A stretch of 29,222 nt of DNA from UBA6626 sp963579995 (lineage in GTDB: Bacteria > Planctomycetota > Phycisphaerae > Phycisphaerales > Phycisphaeraceae): assembly GCA_963579995.1 (NCBI GenBank), contig CAUZIY010000024.1, positions 1-29,222 of the forward strand, in the 5' to 3' direction. Numbering within the stretch: the first letter of the stretch is position 1; the number at the start of each line of letters is the position of its first letter. Under the pieces are notes generated by a model. It saw only the letters and a list, made by a program, of their open reading frames with translations, made no database searches and had not been told where the DNA came from. Below, piece by piece: positions 22,970 through 29,222 of the stretch. A program made the position numbers and the translations under genes.

Positions 22970-25639
22970 TCATCCAAGCGCTGCCTGTGCAGCTGCCAAC
23001 CGCGCAATCGGCACACGGAAAGGTGAGCAGCTCACGTAATCCAAACCCGCCTCATGGAAAAATCGGATCGAATCGGGATCTCCACCGTGCTCACCACAGA
23101 TACCAACCTTGAGGTTTTTCTTGACATTCCGGCCTTTGGCAGTGCCTATCTCAACGAGTTGCCCAACGCCGGTTGTATCCAGTGATTCAAATGGATCGCG
23201 ATCAAGGATCTCTTTGCTTAGATAGTCCGGCAAGAACGTGTTTACGTCATCACGGCTGTAACCAAATGTCATCTGTGTTAGATCATTGGTCCCAAAGCTA
23301 AAGAAATCAGCGTGTTCCGCTATTTGATCTGCGGTCAATGCCGCACGGGGAATTTCAATCATCGTCCCGATGGGAATACCGAGTGAACCGGAAAATCTCT
23401 TTTTATGCTGCACCTGCTGGATCGTCTGCTCTGCAAGATCACGCAGCAACTGAATTTCACGTGCAGTCCCGATCAGCGGAATCATGATCTCGGGCATGGC
23501 CCGCACTCTTTTTTTACGACACAAAATGGTCGCTTCCACAATTGCGCTGACCTGCATCTGCAGGATCTCAGGATACGTGATGCTCAATCGGCAACCACGA
23601 TGCCCAAGCATGGGGTTCGCCTCATGGAGTTGGGTGACCCGCGCTTTGACCTTCGATAACGGAATTCCCAACCGTTTGGCAACTACTGTTTGGCTCTTGG
23701 AATCATGCGGTACAAACTCATGCAGTGGTGGATCGAGTAAACGAATGGTGACCGGAAACCCTTTCATTGTGGTCAAGATGCCCACGAAATCTTTGCGCTG
23801 ATATGGAAGCAGGCGACGAAGCGCCGCTTGACGGGCCTCCACCGATTCAGCCAGGATCATTTCACGCATCGCAACGATTCGTTCGCCTTCAAAAAACATG
23901 TGTTCCGTGCGGCACAAGCCAATCCCGTGCGCCCCGAAGCCTCGAGCCCGCTTAGCATCTGCTGGCGTGTCAGCATTGGTCCTGATACTTAACCGGCTAT
24001 ACTTGGAGCTCCAGCCCATAACGCGGGAGAAATCGCTCGAGAGTTTGGGGACTTTGGTAGCCACCTGACCGGTCATAACCTGTCCAGTTGACCCGTCAAT
24101 CGATATCGTATCATTGGCCCCAAAGGTTCTACCTTTCACATGCAGTTTCTTACGTTTCTCGTCAATCTGAATTTCCCCGGCACCCGCCACACAGCATCGA
24201 CCCCAACCACGAGCAACCACCGCTGCATGGCTGGTCATCCCACCCGTGCTGGTCAGAATCCCCCGTGCCGCATGCATACCATCGATATCTTCTGGGCTTG
24301 TCTCTTTGCGTACCAGCAGTACATCCTCACCCTTGGCAGCACGACCAGCGGCATCCTCCGCGGTAAATGCCAGTTTGCCCACCGCAGCACCTGGCGATGC
24401 AGGCAGACCCACGGTAAGCACCTGGGCGGCCTTCTTTGCCGCTGGGTCAAAGCTGGGCAACAACAGTTGTGTTAGATCATTGGCGGGTATACGGCCAAGT
24501 GCGGTTTTCTCATTGATGAGCTTTTCTTTAACCATATCGCAGGCAATCTTGACTGCGGCGGCTCCTGTCCGTTTGCCACTGCGGGTCTGCAACATGTATA
24601 GCTTGCCACGCTCAATTGTGAACTCAATGTCCTGCACGTCGCGATAGTGGCGTTCAAGCTTCTTTTTAATACCCAACAACTGCTGATGTACACGCTTGTT
24701 CCATTTGGGCATCTGGTCCACAGGCTGAGGTGTGCGTATCCCCGCCACAACATCTTCACCTTGAGCATTGATGAGAAATTCACCGTAAAACTTGTTTTGT
24801 CCTGTGGATGGATCACGTGTAAAGGCAACACCCGTCCCGCTGTCGTCTCCCATATTCCCGTATACCATGTATTGAACGTTAACTGCGGTACCACGTAGAC
24901 CGATGATGTTCTCAACCTGCCGATACCGCACCGCACGAGCCTGCATCCAACTCTTAAAGACCGCCTCGATGGCATACTCGAGTTGCAAATAGGGATCCTG
25001 TGGAAATTCATGGCCAACGTGGTTTCGATAGACACCCTTGTAAGCCTTGCACAATTCTTCCATCCCCGCCGCAGGAACATCGGTATCACTGTCTGCATCA
25101 TAACTTGCCTTGATTTTGTCAAAAGCATCCTCGAAGTGCTCATGGCCAATATCCATAACCACGTCACCATACATATTGATCAGACGGCGATAAGCATCGT
25201 AAGCAAACCGGGTATTGTCAGTAGCTTTTGCAAGTCCAATCACCGAGGTGCCATTAAGACCAAGATTTAAAATCGTGTTCATCATGCCTGGCATGGACAC
25301 TGCCGCCCCACTGCGCACCGATACGAGCAATGGGTTATTGGCATCACCAAAGTTCTTACCTGTTTCTTTTTCCAGCGTGGCGATCTGCTTGCGAACTTGC
25401 TGCATCAGACTTTTTGGAAGTTTGCGCCGAGACTTGTAAAAAAGTTCACATACCTCGGTACTAATAGTAAAACCTGGTGGTACCGGCAGACCAATCCCCG
25501 TCATTTCAGCGAGGTTGGCGCCCTTGCCACCAAGTAATTCCTTTTGTTTACTATTGCCTTCAGTGCGGGTCTTACCGAAGTAATAGGTCATTTTTTGTCG
25601 TGGCTGCGGGGCGCTTCGTTTTTTCTCTGATCTACCCAT
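22970..25639 (-). CDS. ppdK: Pyruvate, phosphate dikinase
   Basis: From the ATG at 25639 the protein is 889 residues, close to the usual 874. The N-terminal ATP-grasp domain begins at GGKGANLAEMTGIGLPVPPG. The phosphohistidine domain has TSTGGMTSHAAVVARG, whose His carries phosphate. The C-terminal PEP/pyruvate TIM barrel ends with GICGEHGGDP (catalytic Cys about 848) and SCSPFRVPIARLAAAQAALG. The enzyme interconverts pyruvate + ATP + Pi with PEP + AMP + PPi and works in either glycolytic or gluconeogenic direction. The frame is open to 25843, but only from 25639 is there an AGGA nearby (11 nt). A second ATG at 25594 (MTYYFGK) begins the conserved part. No PPDK regulatory protein gene is in the window. 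Confidence 0.96.
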   Translation of the reverse strand: MGRSEKKRSAPQPRQKMTYYFGKTRTEGNSKQKELLGGKGANLAEMTGIGLPVPPGFTISTEVCELFYKSRRKLPKSLMQQVRKQIATLEKETGKNFGDANNPLLVSVRSGAAVSMPGMMNTILNLGLNGTSVIGLAKATDNTRFAYDAYRRLINMYGDVVMDIGHEHFEDAFDKIKASYDADSDTDVPAAGMEELCKAYKGVYRNHVGHEFPQDPYLQLEYAIEAVFKSWMQARAVRYRQVENIIGLRGTAVNVQYMVYGNMGDDSGTGVAFTRDPSTGQNKFYGEFLINAQGEDVVAGIRTPQPVDQMPKWNKRVHQQLLGIKKKLERHYRDVQDIEFTIERGKLYMLQTRSGKRTGAAAVKIACDMVKEKLINEKTALGRIPANDLTQLLLPSFDPAAKKAAQVLTVGLPASPGAAVGKLAFTAEDAAGRAAKGEDVLLVRKETSPEDIDGMHAARGILTSTGGMTSHAAVVARGWGRCCVAGAGEIQIDEKRKKLHVKGRTFGANDTISIDGSTGQVMTGQVATKVPKLSSDFSRVMGWSSKYSRLSIRTNADTPADAKRARGFGAHGIGLCRTEHMFFEGERIVAMREMILAESVEARQAALRRLLPYQRKDFVGILTTMKGFPVTIRLLDPPLHEFVPHDSKSQTVVAKRLGIPLSKVKARVTQLHEANPMLGHRGCRLSITYPEILQMQVSAIVEATILCRKKRVRAMPEIMIPLIGTAREIQLLRDLAEQTIQQVQHKKRFSGSLGIPIGTMIEIPRAALTADQIAEHADFFSFGTNDLTQMTFGYSRDDVNTFLPDYLSKEILDRDPFESLDTTGVGQLVEIGTAKGRNVKKNLKVGICGEHGGDPDSIRFFHEAGLDYVSCSPFRVPIARLAAAQAALG

Positions 25640-25852
25640 AGATCCATATTTCCTGTCGCGGCAAGTCCGCGGTAATTGGTTGTTTATGAAACATTTAGCG
25701 GTAAGAGTTGAATGAATCGGCAACCGTCTATCGTGATTTATACCAAACGAACCCCAATCGCTGACGATACCAATCGCACTCTCTGTCACAATAGAGGTTA
25801 GGCGATGGTGAGCCGATTCTAGTGCCTCGACGCACTTGGTCAATTATTCACA

Positions 25853-26653
25853 TTATCGTTCAAAGGTGATGACTTGTCCGACATATGATGCGCGAAGTTC
25901 GTCATGTGAAAGGTAGAGCATGCCACGTTGCGGGTCAGCAACTTGGACACCCATATCATCGATACGCAAAAGGGTAACCATATGCTGCTTGCCTAGTTCA
26001 AGTTGCAGCAATATCAAAACCGGCGTCTCGAGTCTTATGACCTGCTCATAACTCGGCTCAAGCATGCTGGGTGTAACATCTATACCCGACAGCCTAATCT
26101 GTAACCCATGCAGGGCACGCACGATGGTTGATCCTGTACCGGGTCGGGTCTGGGTGAGCATTGCCATCTCTGATTCACTCGTGTCAACCCCCAGTTGTCG
26201 CAGAGCCGTTGCGCACGAAGCGGCAACACAGGAATAATCCCAACTCTGGCGAACCAGTTCGCCATCGGCATTATGAGCAAACGTCTTGGTCGGCGTCACC
26301 TGAAGCATCCAGAGCCCACCCTGGAAGAAGTAAATAACGCCCAGCAGAGCTGCCAATGCAGCCAGACGACGTTGTTGTGGCAGTTTGCTGTGGGCGTAAA
26401 AGACACCAATCACCAGCATAAATCCGGGGACACCGGCGGTCCCCTCGATGTACGGCAAAACCCATAACGGGACCATCTGCACAGCAACCGAAGGATTCTT
26501 TTGCAGCCAAGTCTAATAAACCAGGATACCCAGACCAAAACCAAGCCACAGTGATTTACGCAGTACGGTGGTCCGGCCAACGTGCAGACCCAAGCCAAAT
26601 GCAGCCGCTGATACGACTATTTGGAAAATGAACCATTGAACGGAAGTCTGCAC
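25853..26653 (-). pseudogene. C39-like cysteine peptidase with N-terminal membrane domain, interrupted by an in-frame TAG
   Basis: From a GTG at 26651-26653 with AGGGG 7 nt upstream, one frame runs 266 codons to a TAA at 25853 except for a TAG at codon 47 (26513-26515). Codons 1-120 encode about four membrane helices, and the TAG falls in or at the end of the second. Codons 125-266 form a papain-like C39 domain: QSWDYSCVAASCATALRQLG with C142 as nucleophile and Q136 as likely oxyanion-hole residue, HMVTLLRID with H224, and VADPQRG with D240. C39 peptidases usually cut double-glycine leaders, and this one has no ABC transporter part. A GTG at 26480-26482 could restart a 209-residue product that keeps the peptidase. 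It may be a recent pseudogene, a sequence error or a readthrough gene. Confidence 0.75.
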
Positions 26654-26666
26654 CAGTTTGCCCCTA

Positions 26667-26807
26667 CTACACCATGTGTACCAAGGAAATTGCAATCCAG
26701 TTGAGTCCAAGGCTAAAGGACAAGAACAGTCCAACCATCAGTGGACCAATCGCACAGGCACTGATCCATTGTGATCGTCGTCTTGACACCCGGCTCTCTT
26801 GAGTCAT
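26667..26807 (-). CDS. Small single-span membrane protein (hypothetical)
   Basis: A 46-codon ORF from the ATG at 26805-26807 to a TAG at 26667-26669. It has a basic N-terminus (MTQESRVSRRRSQW) and one long hydrophobic stretch, about residues 18-44 (ACAIGPLMVGLFLSFSLGLN and on). The positive-inside pattern is that of a real small membrane protein. Its stop lies 13 nt before the GTG of the interrupted C39-like gene, whose AGGGG follows the stop directly. This suggests an operon pair. No family recognised and no clear ribosome-binding site. Confidence 0.45.
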   Translation of the reverse strand: MTQESRVSRRRSQWISACAIGPLMVGLFLSFSLGLNWIAISLVHMV

Positions 26808-26905
26808 ACGCAAGATCGCAATGCATAGTTTTGAAACTGGCGGGGCTTACGTGCCCACTTCCGATAACGGCCTATCTATGTTCTCTATGGATATCTCGAT
26901 CGATG

Positions 26906-28867
26906 CTACTGCGACTCAATACCCCGCTGAAACCATTCGGCCTCCAATGGATCCAATTGACGGACTACTGTTTCGCGCTGATGTAGAAGTTTACGCATTT
27001 TCGCCACGTCCCGATAAATATCGGGTTCAGCCAATTTGACATCGATTTCTGCAAGCTTTTGTTCCAATTTGATGATCTTGGCTTCAAGCTGTTCGGGCTT
27101 AATTTGACCACTGCGGCTCTTATGCGGCTGCGTGGCACCACGGCCACTGCGTATAGATTTGCGATCTGTTTTCTTTGTATTCAGGGGTTTGGTATCTTCC
27201 GGTACGGGTTGAATGTCCTGTTCAATAGACACGAACTCGCTATAAGAACCTTGGAAATGCCGAACCTGACCATGGCCATCAAAGATTAGCAGCTGGTCGA
27301 CGAGGTTATCCAGCAGCATCCGGTCGTGCGTAATAACAATTAGCGTACCACCTCCACGGGTGTTGCGACCCCACCCGCTTGGTGACTCCACATAACGCAA
27401 CAAGGCGGCTTCCAACCTTTCGCTACTGGGAATATCCAAATGGTTAGTCGGCTCATCCAGCACCAACAGGTTGTGTCCACCGGACACCAAACCGGCGAGA
27501 ACAGCACGACTACGCTCTCCGCCTGAAAGAACACCCAATGACTTTTCCTGATCCAAACCACTGAATAGAAAGGCGCCAGCAAGATCATGGACTGATTGTT
27601 CTAGGCCATCTGGCAACTGACGCTGTAAATATTCAAGGACAGTCTGAGACAAATCAAGATCGTCCTGTGTTTGCTTGTAATAGCCAACACTTACCTGTGC
27701 ACCTAACCGAGCAATGCCCTGGTCACATGTACAGTCACCAAGCATGCACCGGGCAAGTGTTGACTTGCCGGCACCGTTTGGCCCGATCACGCCAACGCGA
27801 GCACCACGTTTAATGGTGATCGACAGTGGTCTAAACAGTGGTTTTCCCTCGTAGCCCTTCTTGATGTTATCTGCATCAATGACCAAATCACCGGCACGAT
27901 TAGCCACGGTGAAGTTGATGTTCATTGTGCCTAATTCAACCGGACGCCCGATCAACTCATTCTGCTTGAAACGTTCTAGCCGTTTCTCGCGGCCCTGGGC
28001 CTGCCGGGCGCGTTGGCCTGCACGATAGCGATCGATAAATGCTTGTTCTTGGCGAACTTTGGTCTGCTGCTTCTCATAAGCGCGCTGTTGTGCAAGGTGC
28101 CGCTCATCACGCAGTTCCCGATATTGCTGATAGTTTCCGGGATACTCAACGAGTTGACCCAATTCAAGTTCGTAAATCTTGCTCACCGTCCGACTCAACA
28201 TCCATCGATCATGTGTGATAATAATTACGGCACCACGGTAGCCAATCAAATACTGCTCAAGCCATTGACGGCCGGCAATATCAAGATGGTTTGTCGGTTC
28301 ATCGAGCAACAGCACATCGGTCTTTGACAGCAGCAACTTGGCCAGTGCCAAACGACCCTTTTGACCGCCCGATAGATCCTTTACCTGGACGTCGAATACT
28401 TCATCAGTCAGCCCTAAGCCATGGAGGGTTGCGTCGATCTGATGATCAACTGCATAACCGCCAGCTGCCTGCATTTTCTGCTCAAGCTTCTCATAACGCT
28501 TAAGTAATCGATCCAGTTGACCACCTTCAGCGTCAGCCATCTCGTGACTTACCTGTTGCATTTTCTGGTGCAATTGATCCAGTTTATAAAATGCGCGGCT
28601 GGCCTCGTCCCGAAGTGACAAATCCGGGTCAAGATCAAAATCCTGCGTCAGATATCCCACTGTGGTACCACGAGCAAGTTGGACTTGGCCTGAATCAGGC
28701 TTTAGTGAATCGGTACCCGAAATGATTCGCAGCAAGGTCGACTTGCCACAACCATTTCGTCCGACCAAACCCACATGTTCACCTTGGGATAACGTCAGAT
28801 TCACCCCATCGAGAACCTGACGCTCGTCGTAAGAAAAAATCAGATTGGCAATTGAGATCAGTGCCAT
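26906..28867 (-). CDS. ABC-F family ATP-binding protein
   Basis: The 653-residue soluble protein carries two complete ABC modules in one chain and no membrane segment. Walker A motifs are GRNGCGKST and GPNGAGKST, signatures are LSGGQKGRLALAK and LSGGERSRAVLAG, and Walker B stretches are VLLLDEPTNHLDI and LLVLDEPTNHLDI. The charged inter-domain linker is rich in Arg/Gln (about 245-310). A C-terminal coiled coil (about 590-650, KLEQKLAEIDVKLAEPD) follows a Lys/Arg/Gln-rich stretch, as in Uup-like members. ABC-F proteins bind the ribosomal E site and adjust translation or protect from antibiotics. Which role applies is not readable. Start ATG at 28865-28867 (MALISIANL), with an ATG three codons upstream also possible. 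The stop is TAG. Confidence 0.93.
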   Translation of the reverse strand: MALISIANLIFSYDERQVLDGVNLTLSQGEHVGLVGRNGCGKSTLLRIISGTDSLKPDSGQVQLARGTTVGYLTQDFDLDPDLSLRDEASRAFYKLDQLHQKMQQVSHEMADAEGGQLDRLLKRYEKLEQKMQAAGGYAVDHQIDATLHGLGLTDEVFDVQVKDLSGGQKGRLALAKLLLSKTDVLLLDEPTNHLDIAGRQWLEQYLIGYRGAVIIITHDRWMLSRTVSKIYELELGQLVEYPGNYQQYRELRDERHLAQQRAYEKQQTKVRQEQAFIDRYRAGQRARQAQGREKRLERFKQNELIGRPVELGTMNINFTVANRAGDLVIDADNIKKGYEGKPLFRPLSITIKRGARVGVIGPNGAGKSTLARCMLGDCTCDQGIARLGAQVSVGYYKQTQDDLDLSQTVLEYLQRQLPDGLEQSVHDLAGAFLFSGLDQEKSLGVLSGGERSRAVLAGLVSGGHNLLVLDEPTNHLDIPSSERLEAALLRYVESPSGWGRNTRGGGTLIVITHDRMLLDNLVDQLLIFDGHGQVRHFQGSYSEFVSIEQDIQPVPEDTKPLNTKKTDRKSIRSGRGATQPHKSRSGQIKPEQLEAKIIKLEQKLAEIDVKLAEPDIYRDVAKMRKLLHQRETVVRQLDPLEAEWFQRGIESQ

Positions 28868-28987
28868 GGCGGGCAAGGAATAGCTAGACTATTGTAGATT
28901 CTAAAAATGATGTGACGATTTTAATATTCCTCCTCTGTCTGCTGGACAGGGGATATGGATTTGAGAACCAAGGCGACAGATTAAACC

Positions 28988-29137
28988 ATGCCAACACCAA
29001 AAAAGACTGACAATCTGCCCCAGTGGGCCCAAGGCCCGGACCAAAGAACCACCGGTGCCAACCCAACGAGTGCTGAGAAGACGGGTAAAACCCGCTCAAA
29101 GAGAAAGTCGAAACCGCGCAAGAGTAAATCGCGATAA
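28988..29137 (+). CDS. Small basic protein (hypothetical)
   Basis: A 49-codon ORF, ATG at 28988 to TAA at 29135. The N-terminal half is Pro/Gly/Thr-rich and the C-terminal 20 residues are extremely basic (KTGKTRSKRKSKPRKSKSR). That composition is unlikely by chance and would suit nucleic-acid or ribosome binding. No family is recognised and the ribosome-binding site is weak. It is divergent from the ABC-F gene. The frame stays open after the TAA to the window edge, so this may also be the front of a longer interrupted gene. Confidence 0.4.
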   Translation: MPTPKKTDNLPQWAQGPDQRTTGANPTSAEKTGKTRSKRKSKPRKSKSR

Positions 29138-29189
29138 CTCGAAACAATTCACGAGGCTGACTGGACGCGCTGGGCACCACAGGACGTTG

Positions 29190-29222
29190 ATGCCGATTCG
29201 CCTTCTGTGTTTTGTTTTTGTG
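29190..29222 (+). CDS. Start of an exported protein, cut by window edge
   Basis: An ATG at 29190-29192 with AGGA 5 nt upstream opens MPIRLLCFVFV, a basic residue followed by a hydrophobic run typical of a signal peptide. Only 11 codons are visible, so neither identity nor length can be given. Confidence 0.4.
   Translation, partial: MPIRLLCFVFV

Noticed and set aside
24472..25170. 232-codon frame on the ppdK strand in another frame
   Set aside because: Overlaps well-conserved ppdK; no motifs of its own.
26425..26446. GGGGAC/GTCCCC hairpin inside the C39-like gene
   Set aside because: Six base pairs within GC-rich coding sequence, within chance expectation.
7430..26653. Genome-wide reassignment of TAG as a sense codon
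   Set aside because: Eight ORFs in the window, including conserved ones, terminate at TAG at the expected protein end.

Overview
The window is a chromosomal segment of roughly even base composition, most likely from a member of the Planctomycetota. I infer this from gene types, without any database search. The pointers are a ferredoxin-Rieske fusion beside a split b6-type cytochrome b and a HEAT-repeat protein, a CAAX-protease-related protein of the exosortase-associated kind, a stand-alone GGQ release-factor-like protein, and a ComM whose usual Cys cluster reads NPTPKG. Nearly all genes are on the minus strand and most are housekeeping. I see no IS element, CRISPR array, rRNA or tRNA.

Layout, left to right. 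1-1240: the end-cut GGQ protein (-) and the CPBP/CAAX-type membrane protease (+). 1241-1904: no gene, but a strong minus-strand terminator hairpin and a 9-bp inverted repeat around a purine-rich loop, possibly a small RNA. 1905-5534: a dnaJ/cbpA-like gene followed 9 nt later by clpB, a chaperone operon. 5782-7062: a class III aminotransferase (+). 7090-8944: a short O6-alkylguanine alkyltransferase and comM, the latter interrupted by two in-frame stops. 9343-13656: a quinol-cytochrome c oxidoreductase module in the order HEAT protein, ferredoxin-Rieske, cytochrome b N-half, cytochrome b C-half (transcription order). 13778-17296: hisA, gamma-carbonic anhydrase, nadB and an LEA14-like lipoprotein. 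17306-19219: cstA. 19333-20729: cmk and plsC, coupled by a TAATG overlap. 20939-22880: lipoprotein mltA and a divergent M50 protease. 22970-25639: pyruvate phosphate dikinase. 25853-26807: a C39-like membrane peptidase split by an in-frame TAG, with a 46-codon membrane ORF just upstream. 26906-28867: an ABC-F ATPase. The right edge holds a small basic ORF and the first codons of an apparently exported protein.

The genes cover protein quality control (DnaJ/ClpB), menaquinol-linked electron transport (b6-like complex), central carbon metabolism (PPDK, CstA), NAD and histidine synthesis, phospholipid and nucleotide metabolism (PlsC, Cmk) and cell-wall turnover (MltA). The points most worth a second look are the two genes broken only by in-frame stops (no frameshift), the hybrid cytochrome complex with a heme-ci cysteine, the orphan terminator and possible small RNA after clpB, a 15-bp-arm perfect palindrome inside hisA, and a palindrome lying between the -35 and -10 of the putative cstA promoter. 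I found no clearly new multi-gene system.
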